36,089 nt of DNA, from positions 1 to 36,089 of the forward strand of contig JAISMW010000003.1 of the NCBI GenBank assembly GCA_031276545.1, given 5' to 3'. Below are positions 6,824 to 14,839 of the stretch, piece after piece. Position 1 is the first letter of the stretch; each line of letters starts with the position of its first letter. The notes beneath the pieces are model-generated. The model was given only the letters and a program-made list of their open reading frames with translations. It made no database searches and was not told the origin of the DNA. The position numbers were made by a program, and so were the translations under genes. The stretch comes from Tannerellaceae bacterium. GTDB taxonomy: Bacteria; Bacteroidota; Bacteroidia; Bacteroidales; Tannerellaceae.

Positions 6824-7969
6824 ATGAATGTATATGAAAAGGGTACCTTCGGGTATGATTTGCAGTATCTGCAGGAAAGAGGAGAGATGTATGTGCTGGC
6901 AGCCGACGACGGACAGGCGCAGATTATTGTGTCTCCCCGGTACCAGGGCAAAGTGTTTACCTCGACGGCCGGGGGGCCGGAGGGGAAAAGTCTGGGCTTC
7001 GTGAACTACAAAGTGTTCGAATCGGACGAACCGAACGAACACATGAACGGGTACGGGGGAGAAAACCGCCTCTGGATAGGTCCCGAAGGCGGGTGTTACT
7101 CCATCTTTTTCAGGCCGGGCGCCACGCAGATTTACGATAATTGGTTTACGCCCAAACCGCTTGATACGGAGCCTTGGCAAACGTTGGCTTCCGACGGCAG
7201 GAGCATCCTGATGGAAAAGGAGATGGAGGCGTCCAACTATCTGGGGAGCCGGTTGCATCTGAAGGTGCAGCGCCGGGTGACTCTTCTGGAAACGTCGGAA
7301 ACGGCTTCTATGCTGAATATTGCCGCCGGCGACCGGGTGAAAACGGTAGCCTATGCTACGGAAAACGTCCTGACCAACCTGAATGATTTTGCCTGGACGC
7401 CGGCAACCGGTACGGTATGTATCTGGATGCTCGACATGTTTCGCACGGCTCCCCGGGCGGTGACGGCCGTTCCCTTTGTCCGCGGCGAGGAGAAAGACCT
7501 GGGGCCGGTGGCTACCACGGCCTATTTCGGCGAAATTCCCGCCGGACGTTATAAGGAAACGGACGGATGCGTGTTTCTGAAAACAGACGGGCGCTATCGC
7601 AGCAAGATTGGCCTGAACCGTGCACGTACCGGCGGGCTGGCCGGAAATTACGATCCCGATTCCGGGCATCTCGTCGTGGCTACCTTCGATGTAGACCGGG
7701 ACGCCGTGTACCTGAATCAGGAATGGAATCCGGAGAAAAATCCCCTGGAGGGCGATGTGTTCAATGCCTACAACGACGGCCCGCTGGACGACGGCAGCAT
7801 CATGGGGCCTTTTCTAGAGCTGGAAAGCGGATCGCCGGCGGCCTTCCTTGCTCCCGGGGAATCGCTGTCTCACCGTCATCATGTGTTTCATTTTACAGGC
7901 GACGGGGCATCCCTCGACGGGATAGCCCGCAGGCTGTTCGGCGCCTCAATCCCCTCCGAACTCGCATGA
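6824..7969 (+). CDS. Galactose mutarotase-like protein (resembles DUF6786)
   Basis: A 381-residue protein without signal peptide, so cytoplasmic. The sequence looks like an all-beta supersandwich protein: a start like YDLQYLQERGEMYVLAADDG, a repeated strand pattern, NENR-like GGENRLWIGPEGG near residue 80, and a C-terminal HRHHVFHF strand. I recognise it as close to a Bacteroidota family labelled DUF6786, related by fold to aldose 1-epimerases; this comes from memory, not a search. A role in interconverting anomers of the sugar brought in by the FucP-like transporter would fit, since the gene starts 6 bp after it. Its stop overlaps the following transporter start (ATGA). Catalytic residues cannot be assigned with certainty. 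Confidence 0.6.
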   Translation: MNVYEKGTFGYDLQYLQERGEMYVLAADDGQAQIIVSPRYQGKVFTSTAGGPEGKSLGFVNYKVFESDEPNEHMNGYGGENRLWIGPEGGCYSIFFRPGATQIYDNWFTPKPLDTEPWQTLASDGRSILMEKEMEASNYLGSRLHLKVQRRVTLLETSETASMLNIAAGDRVKTVAYATENVLTNLNDFAWTPATGTVCIWMLDMFRTAPRAVTAVPFVRGEEKDLGPVATTAYFGEIPAGRYKETDGCVFLKTDGRYRSKIGLNRARTGGLAGNYDPDSGHLVVATFDVDRDAVYLNQEWNPEKNPLEGDVFNAYNDGPLDDGSIMGPFLELESGSPAAFLAPGESLSHRHHVFHFTGDGASLDGIARRLFGASIPSELA

Positions 7970-9135
7970 AGAAGTTCAGAATCTCCCTGCTGGCGCAGGT
8001 AGGCCTGGCCATCGGGGCGGGTATCCTTTGCGGACAGTTTTTGCCGGCCGGCATTGCGCGCATCTTTGTGACGTTCAATTCCCTTTTCGGCAACTTTCTT
8101 TCGTTTGCCATTCCGCTGATTATTCTGGGGCTGGTGGCTCCGGCGATCGGCGAGTTGGGAAAAGGCGCGGGGAAGCTGCTGGCTCTCACGGCGCTTATTG
8201 CATACGGTTCCACCATCTTTTCGGGGTTCTTCACCTATTTCAGCAGCGTGGCGGCGCTTCCGCAACTGCTTCCGCAGGGCGTCGAACTTTCGGCGCTCGA
8301 AAATCCGGAAGACCAAATGCTTGCGTCTTATTTTACCATCGGTATGCCTCCGCTGATGGATATTATGACAGCCCTGCTGCTGTCGTTCGTCATCGGGCTG
8401 GGCATGTCGGGACTTAAAAGCGCCGCCCTGCAAAACGTGTTTGTGGATTTTCGCGACATCATTACCCGGCTGATCCAGTCGGTTATCATTCCGCTGCTGC
8501 CGCTGCATATCTTTGGCATCTTCCTGAATATTACGGTAAGCGGTCAGGTGGCGAACATCATGTCGATGTTTGTAAAAGTCATTCTGGTGATTTTCATCCT
8601 GCACGTCCTGCTGCTGCTGATTCAGTTTGCGGTGGCCGGTTTGGTAGCGGGCAGGAATCCGCTGGTTTTGCTGCGGAATATGTTTCCGGCGTATGCCACA
8701 GCTCTGGGCACGCAGTCGTCTGCCGCCACGATTCCCGTCACCTTGAGGCAGACGCTCCGGAACGGCGTGAAAGAGTCGATAGCCGTATTCGTGATACCGC
8801 TTTGCGCCACGATTCACCTTGCCGGAAGCACCATGAAGATTGTAGCCTGCGCGATAGCTACGATGTATATGGTGGGTGATCCCGTAAACTTCGCCGATTT
8901 CAGCGGCTTTATCCTGATGCTGGGCATCACGATGGTGGCTGCTCCGGGCGTTCCCGGCGGAGCGATTATGGCGGCGTTGGGATTGCTGGGCAGCATGTTG
9001 GGTTTCAACGAGACCCTCCAGGCGCTGATGATAGCCCTCTATATTGCGATGGACAGTTTCGGCACCGCCTGCAATGTAACGGGCGACGGCGCCATTGCCG
9101 TCGTGGTGAACCGGATTGCGCGAAACCGGCAGTGA
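7966..9135 (+). CDS. DAACS-family symporter with altered substrate and cation sites
   Basis: A 389-residue membrane protein of the dicarboxylate/amino acid:cation symporter family. I chose ATG 7966, not the longer open frame from 7567, because the extension is a shadow of the upstream gene and 7966 gives an ATGA overlap and a natural N-terminus. Seen: hairpin-1 motif QSSAATIP (250-257), hairpin-2 AAPGVPGG (325-332) and final-helix D363-x6-N370-VTG-D374. Two key sites differ from the archaeal model GltPh: the NMDGT motif is HLAGS (284-288), losing the cation-binding Asp, and the position of Arg397, which recognises the acidic side chain, is Gly366. A neutral or otherwise different substrate, and possibly different ion coupling, is likely. 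It is the last gene of the FucP operon. Confidence 0.85.
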   Translation: MKKFRISLLAQVGLAIGAGILCGQFLPAGIARIFVTFNSLFGNFLSFAIPLIILGLVAPAIGELGKGAGKLLALTALIAYGSTIFSGFFTYFSSVAALPQLLPQGVELSALENPEDQMLASYFTIGMPPLMDIMTALLLSFVIGLGMSGLKSAALQNVFVDFRDIITRLIQSVIIPLLPLHIFGIFLNITVSGQVANIMSMFVKVILVIFILHVLLLLIQFAVAGLVAGRNPLVLLRNMFPAYATALGTQSSAATIPVTLRQTLRNGVKESIAVFVIPLCATIHLAGSTMKIVACAIATMYMVGDPVNFADFSGFILMLGITMVAAPGVPGGAIMAALGLLGSMLGFNETLQALMIALYIAMDSFGTACNVTGDGAIAVVVNRIARNRQ

Positions 9136-9151
9136 GGAAGGGTCTGTTTAC

Positions 9152-9186
9152 GGCAGCCGGTTTTGCCGCGGGGCAATCCGGCTGCC
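9152..9186. terminator. Probable two-way terminator between converging operons
   Basis: Arms GGCAGCCGG and CCGGCTGCC, extended by TTGCC/GGCAA, form a strong GC-rich stem with a GCGG loop, 17 bp after the symporter stop and 24 bp before the stop of the opposing operon. T runs on both sides are weak. Confidence 0.65.
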
Positions 9187-9209
9187 ATTGTATTCAGGAA
9201 GGCGACCGG

Positions 9210-9617
9210 TTACCGGCCGTAAATCAGCTCTCCATTCAGAATCACCGTATCCGTTATGGCGGCCGGCACGTGCAGCCGGAGCGGATCATCATCCGCGGCG
9301 TCGAGGGGTTTGCCTACAAACAGGATGTCACCCTCTTCCCGAACCTCCGGGAGATAGCGTTTCCTGCCTTCATAATATAATTTACGGTGTTCCTCCCTTG
9401 TAAAGGAGCGAAGGCTGCCGCCTTTTACCCTCTCACTAGACAGCGTCACATCCTCTGCGTGCAGCGAAGGGTTCTCTATCCGGAGAATCCGGTAGTACCG
9501 GTCTATCACTGCGGCCTGATCGCTGGAAGGGAAGAAGTAAAAACGCCCTGCCACGGCAAAAGGAAAAACAAACAGGGCGGCAAAGAGAATGATCAATATA
9601 CATGTACTTCGTTTCAT
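9210..9617 (-). CDS. Small membrane-anchored or exported protein of unknown function
   Basis: A 135-residue protein beginning with a short basic stretch and a hydrophobic segment (~residues 5-23, CILIILFAALFVFPFAVAG), so it is either cleaved by signal peptidase or held by one N-terminal helix with the rest outside the cytoplasm. The remainder is charged and strand-rich and ends ...VILNGELIYGR; no family is recognised. Its ATG overlaps the stop of the GntR regulator (ATGA), making it the last gene of an ABC-transporter operon; it may be an accessory of that exporter. A terminator follows 24 bp after its stop. Confidence 0.7.
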   Translation of the reverse strand: MKRSTCILIILFAALFVFPFAVAGRFYFFPSSDQAAVIDRYYRILRIENPSLHAEDVTLSSERVKGGSLRSFTREEHRKLYYEGRKRYLPEVREEGDILFVGKPLDAADDDPLRLHVPAAITDTVILNGELIYGR

Positions 9618-9994
9618 ACGGATTTATTTTTTCGGGTGGATAAATAGCTGTGGAATGCATGGGTTAATTCGTCGAGGCCGATGCCCAGCAAATCCATCTC
9701 CTTAAAGACAGAAGGGAGGACTTCGTCCATCAGATGGAAGTGTCGCAAATCATGTATTTTGGCTTTCGCCTCCGGCGAGATAAAATAGCCGACGCCCCGC
9801 TTGTTGTAAATAATACCGTGCCGCTGGAGCCGCTCGAACGAACGCATCACCGTGTTGGGATTCACCTCCATTTCGGCCGACAGTTCCCTGATGGAAGAAA
9901 TCCTGCTGTCGGGCAGATATTTTCCGTTCAGTACGCGATCGCATATTCTGTCGGCTATCTGTATGAATATGGATTGGCTGTTTGAGTAGTTCAT
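9614..9994 (-). CDS. GntR-family transcriptional regulator, YtrA-like
   Basis: 126 residues: an N-terminal winged helix-turn-helix (~10-75) with the typical GntR pattern (SIRELSAEMEVNPNTVMRSF, then a wing RGVGYFIS) and only a short helical tail. It lacks the ligand domains of FadR or HutC types, which defines the YtrA subgroup, usually encoded with ABC transporters as here. The start overlaps the stop of the membrane protein upstream and its stop overlaps the next start, so it is embedded in the operon it probably controls. The likely operator is the inverted repeat at 11574-11595 in front of the first gene, which suggests autorepression lifted by an unknown signal; in B. subtilis such systems respond to cell-wall antibiotics. 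Confidence 0.88.
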   Translation of the reverse strand: MNYSNSQSIFIQIADRICDRVLNGKYLPDSRISSIRELSAEMEVNPNTVMRSFERLQRHGIIYNKRGVGYFISPEAKAKIHDLRHFHLMDEVLPSVFKEMDLLGIGLDELTHAFHSYLSTRKNKSV

Positions 9995-10725
9995 CGCAGT
10001 TCCTTTTCTTTCAGTTTAAGATAGGCCACATACATCACCACCAGCGCGGATATCAGCATCGCCGCAGGATAGCAGTCTGCCAGAAACGCGATGGCGTAAT
10101 ACAGATAAGACAAATGGAAGCTGCCATCCCCGATATGGATTCCATCAAACACGTTCCATGCAATCAGCAGGAAAAGGGCGATGTATGCCACCATTCCTCC
10201 CGTCAGAATAAGCAGGGCGTGCTTCCGGAAACTCATATAGGCGAGAAACAGCAGGGCGGAGAGGAAGAATATTGCCGCCTCCGAACCGTTTGCCGCCTCC
10301 GCATTCGGAATGAATATATAATAGACCTGCGACAGGGAGGGGATATCCAGGCCGGGAGCAAACGCTTTCCACAGCAGCAGACCGATCCAGAAAACAATCT
10401 GGAACCCTGCGAAGTAGACCAGGCTTTCCAGCAGCAGCGCCGTATATTTTTCCCCGTTGCCTGCCGGTATCAGGAGGTAGGCGCCCTTTGGGCGGTGCAT
10501 CTTGCGTCCTGCGTGCCGGCAAAACAGCAAAAGGGAGACGAACATTCCGATATGCCAGAACATCACTCCGGCATCGATGGAGCCTCCGTTCGCATATCCG
10601 ACAAATATGTACAGCATCCAGACGGCGAACAGTACGCCGACGCTCAGCAGGTAACTTTTTTTGTACTCCATCCAGTCGGCGCGCAGAAGGAGCATGATGC
10701 GATGAAAATTATAATTTACATTCAT
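9991..10725 (-). CDS. ABC exporter membrane subunit (ABC-2-like)
   Basis: 244 residues counted from ATG 10725. A longer frame begins at 10788 but would overlap the ATPase gene by 50 bp, whereas 10725 leaves a 13-bp gap and gives a normal N-terminus (MNVNYNFHRIMLLLRADW). About six membrane helices are visible. The motif LIPAGNGEKY after the second hydrophobic pair resembles the LPAS-x-x-EK motif of ABC-2-type permeases in Bacteroidota. With the ATPase encoded upstream it should form an exporter or antibiotic-sensing transporter in the inner membrane. Substrate unknown. Its stop overlaps the GntR start by 4 bp. Confidence 0.78.
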   Translation of the reverse strand: MNVNYNFHRIMLLLRADWMEYKKSYLLSVGVLFAVWMLYIFVGYANGGSIDAGVMFWHIGMFVSLLLFCRHAGRKMHRPKGAYLLIPAGNGEKYTALLLESLVYFAGFQIVFWIGLLLWKAFAPGLDIPSLSQVYYIFIPNAEAANGSEAAIFFLSALLFLAYMSFRKHALLILTGGMVAYIALFLLIAWNVFDGIHIGDGSFHLSYLYYAIAFLADCYPAAMLISALVVMYVAYLKLKEKELR

Positions 10726-10738
10726 ACGGTTTGTTTTT

Positions 10739-11566
10739 TTAAGAGTGGAAGAGTTTTCTGATTTCATTTTTTGCCTGTATAGCCGCATTGAAAAGGAGTT
10801 CCAGAGACACCACGCTCCGGTCGCCCGTCCGGTTCAGTACGACGCCGGACGTGCCGGCCGGCGAATCTTCCCGGTAGAAAGCGTCATCCTCCGGCGTTAC
10901 GAGGCGGAAGTCGAGTTTGGTGGCAATTTCGTCGAGTGAGCTGTCCAGTACGATTTCCCGGTTGTCCAGGATAATCACGGCGTCGATCAGACTTTCCAGG
11001 TCGCGCACCTGGTGGGTCGAGATAATAACAGTCTGTTCCTCGCCGAGGAAAGAAGCAAGCAGCTTCCGGAAAATACTTTTAGAGGGTATGTCCAGACCGT
11101 TTGTCGGTTCGTCCATCAGGAGAAGCGGCGTATGCGCGGACAGAGCCATCGCAATGGCCACTTTTTTCTTTTGTCCCAGCGACATTCTGCGCAGGGAAGC
11201 CGAGAGGTCTATCCCGAAAGATTCCACGCACTCCGTCAGTATATCCTCGCTGAAAGTCGGATAAAACGGGGCATACATCCGGATATACGTCCGGGCGGAG
11301 ACGTCGGGCAGGAGGATTTCTTCCGGAAGCAGGAATATGTTCCGCAGAAAAGCGGCTTCACGTTTACCCGGTTCGCTGCCGAACACCCGGCAGTGACCAC
11401 TGTCCGGAAACAGCAGACCGCCGATGACATGCAGCAGCGTAGTCTTGCCTTCTCCGTTCTTTCCCAATAAACCGTAGATAATCCCCTTCCGGATATCCAG
11501 GTTTATCTCATGCAATACCGGCTTGTGTTTGCGGTATCCGAAGTTTACATCATTTAAATTTACCAT
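10739..11566 (-). CDS. ABC transporter ATP-binding protein (exporter type)
   Basis: 275 residues. Walker A GKNGEGKT (35-42), signature MSLGQKKK in place of the classical LSGGQ, Walker B LLLMDEP and switch histidine ISTHQ are all present. The SLGQ signature and a C-terminal extension of ~60 residues are typical of ATPases paired with ABC-2-type membrane proteins (YtrB/BcrA-like). It is the first gene of the minus-strand operon with the membrane subunit, the YtrA-like regulator and a small exported protein. A promoter and an inverted-repeat operator lie directly upstream. Confidence 0.92.
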   Translation of the reverse strand: MVNLNDVNFGYRKHKPVLHEINLDIRKGIIYGLLGKNGEGKTTLLHVIGGLLFPDSGHCRVFGSEPGKREAAFLRNIFLLPEEILLPDVSARTYIRMYAPFYPTFSEDILTECVESFGIDLSASLRRMSLGQKKKVAIAMALSAHTPLLLMDEPTNGLDIPSKSIFRKLLASFLGEEQTVIISTHQVRDLESLIDAVIILDNREIVLDSSLDEIATKLDFRLVTPEDDAFYREDSPAGTSGVVLNRTGDRSVVSLELLFNAAIQAKNEIRKLFHS

Positions 11567-11573
11567 CTGTTTG

Positions 11574-11595
11574 GTGTATTAGTTATATAGTACAC
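11574..11595. promoter_or_regulatory. Inverted-repeat operator, likely for the GntR regulator
   Basis: Half-sites GTGTATTA and TAGTACAC separated by GTTATA match in 7 of 8 positions. The outer GT...AC arrangement is as expected for GntR operators. It sits between the promoter -7 element (11598-11605) and the ATPase start (11566), where a bound repressor would block transcription. Confidence 0.65.
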
Positions 11596-11597
11596 GG

Positions 11598-11627
11598 CAA
11601 AAATAATGCGTCCATCTTACATGGCAA
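11598..11627 (-). promoter_or_regulatory. Promoter of the ABC/GntR operon
   Basis: On the minus strand, a -7 element TATTTTTG (11605-11598) is an exact TAnnTTTG match, with TTG (11627-11625) 19 nt upstream as -33 element. The spacing fits the Bacteroides consensus. Confidence 0.6.
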
Positions 11628-11691
11628 TCAACTTAACATAGATTAACGTGAAATAAGTTTTCGTCTATCAACCGGGAACGGCTTGCGTCTC

Positions 11692-11699
11692 TATATTTG
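11692..11699 (+). promoter_or_regulatory. -7 element TATATTTG of the Gfo/Idh/MocA gene
   Basis: Exact TAnnTTTG match 27 bp before the start codon, so the predicted leader is about 20 nt. No clear -33 box is visible. Confidence 0.5.
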
Positions 11700-11726
11700 C
11701 GGAATAAATGAATATCTCAAAAGACC

Positions 11727-12824
11727 ATGAAAACGTACAAATTAATGCAAGTCATCCTCCTTTCCGTCTTTTTTTCCTTTCCCCCTTTCATACAGGGACA
11801 AAACAGCAAACCGCTACGGCTGGGTATAGCGGGAGTATCTCACGGACATCTGGCTGAAGTGACAAAGCGTATCGAACGCGGCGACTTCATCGTAGCAGGT
11901 GTATACGAAGCCGATCAACGCATCAGGGAAAACAACGGGCTTCGCAATAAAGTAGACAGCTCCGTCTTTTATGCCGATTTGGGTGAAATGCTCGACAAGA
12001 CCAAACCTGAGGTTGTTGTGGCATACGGCTCCATTTTCGATCACCTGAGCGTAGTGGAAGCCTGTGCTCCCCGTGGAATACACGTCATGGTCGAAAAGCC
12101 GCTTGCCGTAAATACCGCCCATGCCACCCGTATGGCCGAACTGGCCGGGAAGTACAACATTCATCTGCTTACCAATTACGAAACAACCTGGTATGCCACC
12201 AATCATGAAGCCTTCCACCTGATACAAAACGGCAAAATCGGCGCTATCACCCGTATCAATGTGTACGACGGGCATCAGGGGCCTGTCGAAATAGGCTGCG
12301 GAAAAGACTTTCTGGACTGGCTCACCGACCCTGAAGGAAATGGCGGCGGCGCAGTAATAGATTTTGGCTGCTATGGCGCAAACCTGGCAACTTGGCTGAT
12401 GAAAGGCGAAAAACCTCTGAGTGTGTACGGGGTGTTGCAGCATCAAAAGCCCGACATATACCCCAGGGTGGACGACGATGCAACCATTGTGGTGCGATAT
12501 CCTTCCGTTACCGTACAAATTATGGGGTCGTGGAACTGGCCGATCAACCGCAAGGATATGCACATCTACGGCAGCAAAGGATATATTTATCAGGATACGC
12601 CTTCCCGGATGCGCGTCTATGCCGATAAAAAGGAAATCCCGCTCACCCCTTCCGCTTTACAGCCTCCGTATAATGATTCATTCTATTACCTCAAAGCTGT
12701 GGTACGCGGCGAAATAGAGGTATCTCCCCTCGATCTGTCTTCTCTGGAGAATAATCTGATGGTGGTAAGTATCCTCGAAGCCGCCATCCAAAGCGCTCAA
12801 ACGGGAAAGGCTGTCAGCTTTTAG
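11727..12824 (+). CDS. Exported Gfo/Idh/MocA-family oxidoreductase
   Basis: 365 residues with a Sec-type signal peptide (~1-24, ending FIQGQ), unusual for an NAD(P)-dependent fold but frequent in Bacteroidota. Mature protein: Rossmann start LGIAGVSHGH, Asp/Glu at the end of strand 2 (VYEAD), the family hallmark EKPLA with the conserved Lys after GIHVMV, and the C-terminal alpha/beta dimerisation domain with GGGAVIDFGCYGANL. Members act on sugars or inositols; some exported ones use tightly bound NAD to open glycosidic bonds. The GGGAVIDFG-CYG arrangement fits a catalytic domain, but the substrate cannot be read off. It stands alone and its 3' end overlaps the opposing HAD gene by 11 bp. Confidence 0.85.
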   Translation: MKTYKLMQVILLSVFFSFPPFIQGQNSKPLRLGIAGVSHGHLAEVTKRIERGDFIVAGVYEADQRIRENNGLRNKVDSSVFYADLGEMLDKTKPEVVVAYGSIFDHLSVVEACAPRGIHVMVEKPLAVNTAHATRMAELAGKYNIHLLTNYETTWYATNHEAFHLIQNGKIGAITRINVYDGHQGPVEIGCGKDFLDWLTDPEGNGGGAVIDFGCYGANLATWLMKGEKPLSVYGVLQHQKPDIYPRVDDDATIVVRYPSVTVQIMGSWNWPINRKDMHIYGSKGYIYQDTPSRMRVYADKKEIPLTPSALQPPYNDSFYYLKAVVRGEIEVSPLDLSSLENNLMVVSILEAAIQSAQTGKAVSF

Positions 12825-13488
12825 CGCTCAACACGCGATCGAAGTGTTGAGCCAGCGTGTGCATATCGGGGAAGAGCAAACCGGCTCCTTCGCTCCATAA
12901 GATTTCGTCGGGGAGAGGGCCTGTATTTACAGCCACGGTAAAGATGCCGGCTGCCGTTGCCGACTGTATGCCCAGCGGAGCATTTTCAATCACGATGGCT
13001 TCCGGGGCTTGTACGCCTGCTTTCTCCAGACCCATCAGGTAAGGTTCGGGATGAGGTTTGCCGTATCGCACGTCGAAACCGGTCACCATCTTTTCACGTT
13101 GAAAGCAGCCGGGGAAATCATGATTCAGTTGGTCTATCAAACTGTGCTGTCCGGAACCGGTGACGATTAAGGCTTCGAGTCCGTGCCTTTTTACCTGCTC
13201 CAGTACCTTGGCGGCGCCGGGCATCACCCGTCCTGTATTGACCTGATTGAAGAGTTCGGTTTTCTCCCGATAGATCTCCTGTTTTTCTTTCTCCGTGGCA
13301 TCGCGTCCGAATGTACGCCGGAACAGTACGTCCAGGGTGGTGGCGCCGGTACGTCCTTCCAGGAGGTAGAAGTCTTCCGGCGTGTATTGCAGGTGATACT
13401 TTTCCGATATCTTCGACCAGGCCGTGACATGGAGCGGCATCGAGTCGTACAGGACGCCGTCCATGTCGAATAATATGGCTTTAATCAT
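12814..13488 (-). CDS. HAD-superfamily sugar-phosphate phosphatase / beta-phosphoglucomutase-like
   Basis: 224 residues. HAD motif I DMDGVLYDS with nucleophile Asp8 and acid/base Asp10, a helical cap (~15-90), motif II VTGSG, motif III Lys in GKPHPEPYL and motif IV ENAPLG. This is the subfamily I cap type including beta-phosphoglucomutases and small sugar-phosphate or glycolate-phosphate phosphatases. It is the last gene of lysS-gpsA-pgi-HAD: the start overlaps the pgi stop by one base (TAATG), which suggests a role in phosphosugar metabolism or clearance of side products. Phosphatase versus mutase cannot be decided here. Confidence 0.85.
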   Translation of the reverse strand: MIKAILFDMDGVLYDSMPLHVTAWSKISEKYHLQYTPEDFYLLEGRTGATTLDVLFRRTFGRDATEKEKQEIYREKTELFNQVNTGRVMPGAAKVLEQVKRHGLEALIVTGSGQHSLIDQLNHDFPGCFQREKMVTGFDVRYGKPHPEPYLMGLEKAGVQAPEAIVIENAPLGIQSATAAGIFTVAVNTGPLPDEILWSEGAGLLFPDMHTLAQHFDRVLSAKS

Positions 13489-14831
13489 TATAACCGGGCT
13501 TTAATGGCTTCGGATTCTTTTTCGAATCCGGGTTTATTCAGCAAGGCAAACATATTTTTCTTGTAGGCTTCCACCCCGGGCTGGTCAAAGGGATTCACGC
13601 CTAAAAGATAACCGCTGATGCCGCAGGCTTTTTCAAAGAAATACAGCAATTGCCCGATATAGTACGCGTTCACTTCCGGGATGGATATCCGGATATTGGG
13701 TACGCCGCCGTCTACGTGCGCCAGACTGGTTCCCAGTTCCGCCATCTTGTTTACCTCGTCTACCCGCTTACCGGCAAGGAAGTTCAGGCCGTCGAGATTG
13801 TCTTCGTCTGTCGGCACCACCACTTTTTTTCCGGGAGTTTCCACCGATATGACGGTTTCAAAGATGGAGCGCTCGCCTTCCTGTATCCACTGTCCCATCG
13901 AATGAAGGTCTGTTGTGAGGTCGACGGAAGCAGGGAAGATGCCTTTGTTTTCTTTCCCTTCGCTTTCACCGTAGAGTTGTTTCCACCATTCGGACAGGTA
14001 ATGGAGTTTGGGATGGAAATTGGCCAGTATTTCTATCTTCTTTCCGTTTCTGTATAACTCGTTGCGGACAGCGGCATAGATGGCCGAAATGTTTTCGGCA
14101 AAAGGAACCTCTTTCCCCGTTGCCTTTTCCATATCGAGCGCTCCGCGTATGAGGTCGCGGATCGGGATACCGGCCACCGCGATGGGGAGTAAACCCACCG
14201 GCGTGAGTACGGAGAAGCGTCCGCCCACGTTGTCGGGAATCACGAAGGTCTTGTATCCTTCCTGATCGGCCAGTGTCCGCAGGGCGCCTTTCTTTTCATC
14301 CGTGACGGCCACGATGCGCTGCCGGGCTTCTTCCTTGCCGACGGCTTCTTCCAACTGTTTTTTCAGGATGCGGAAGGCGAGGGCCGGTTCGGTGGTGGTA
14401 CCCGACTTGGAGATATTGATCAGCCCGAATGATTTTCCTTTCAGCACTTCGCTGAGTTCGTACAGATAGTCTTCACCGATATGATGACCGGCATAGAGTA
14501 TCACCGGATTTTTACGTTCGCTCAGCAGGGAGTCGAAACTGTGATTCAGGGCTTCCAGCACGGCTTTGGCGCCCAGATAGCTTCCACCGATACCAATCAC
14601 CACTACCGCTTCGCATTTCGAGCGAAGCAGTCCGGCCGTATGTTCGATGTCTGCCAGCTCTGCATCCGTAATGGAAGAAGGGAGATGCAGCCAGCCTAAA
14701 AAATCATTCCCGGCGCCGCTGCCGCTGTGCAGCGCCTCGATACTTGTTTTTGTTTTTGCTTCCCAGGCGCAGACCTGTTCTTTGCCGGCAACGCCCAGGG
14801 CTTTGTCGATGTGAAGAGTAATACGTTTCAT
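13488..14831 (-). CDS. pgi: Glucose-6-phosphate isomerase
   Basis: 447 residues from ATG 14831. The open frame extends to 15416 but that part is a shadow of gpsA. The enzyme interconverts glucose 6-phosphate and fructose 6-phosphate in glycolysis and gluconeogenesis in the cytoplasm. Seen: [11 protein letters not shown] and [14 protein letters not shown] (phosphate-binding SIS segments), the [14 protein letters not shown] signature, a QWIQEGER segment and a C-terminal [14 protein letters not shown] with the catalytic Lys. Length fits the short (~450 residue) bacterial form. The start is 8 bp after the gpsA stop and the stop overlaps the HAD gene. Confidence 0.97.
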   Translation of the reverse strand: MKRITLHIDKALGVAGKEQVCAWEAKTKTSIEALHSGSGAGNDFLGWLHLPSSITDAELADIEHTAGLLRSKCEAVVVIGIGGSYLGAKAVLEALNHSFDSLLSERKNPVILYAGHHIGEDYLYELSEVLKGKSFGLINISKSGTTTEPALAFRILKKQLEEAVGKEEARQRIVAVTDEKKGALRTLADQEGYKTFVIPDNVGGRFSVLTPVGLLPIAVAGIPIRDLIRGALDMEKATGKEVPFAENISAIYAAVRNELYRNGKKIEILANFHPKLHYLSEWWKQLYGESEGKENKGIFPASVDLTTDLHSMGQWIQEGERSIFETVISVETPGKKVVVPTDEDNLDGLNFLAGKRVDEVNKMAELGTSLAHVDGGVPNIRISIPEVNAYYIGQLLYFFEKACGISGYLLGVNPFDQPGVEAYKKNMFALLNKPGFEKESEAIKARL

Positions 14832-14839
14832 GATAATAA

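Noticed and set aside
5507..7669. 720-residue minus-strand frame opposite the fucP-like and mutarotase-like genes
   Set aside because: Its translation is Arg/His/Gln-rich without any domain; the plus-strand genes are clear.
7567..7965. N-terminal extension of the DAACS symporter
   Set aside because: The extension is out-of-frame reading of the upstream gene; the ATG at 7966 gives a normal transporter start.
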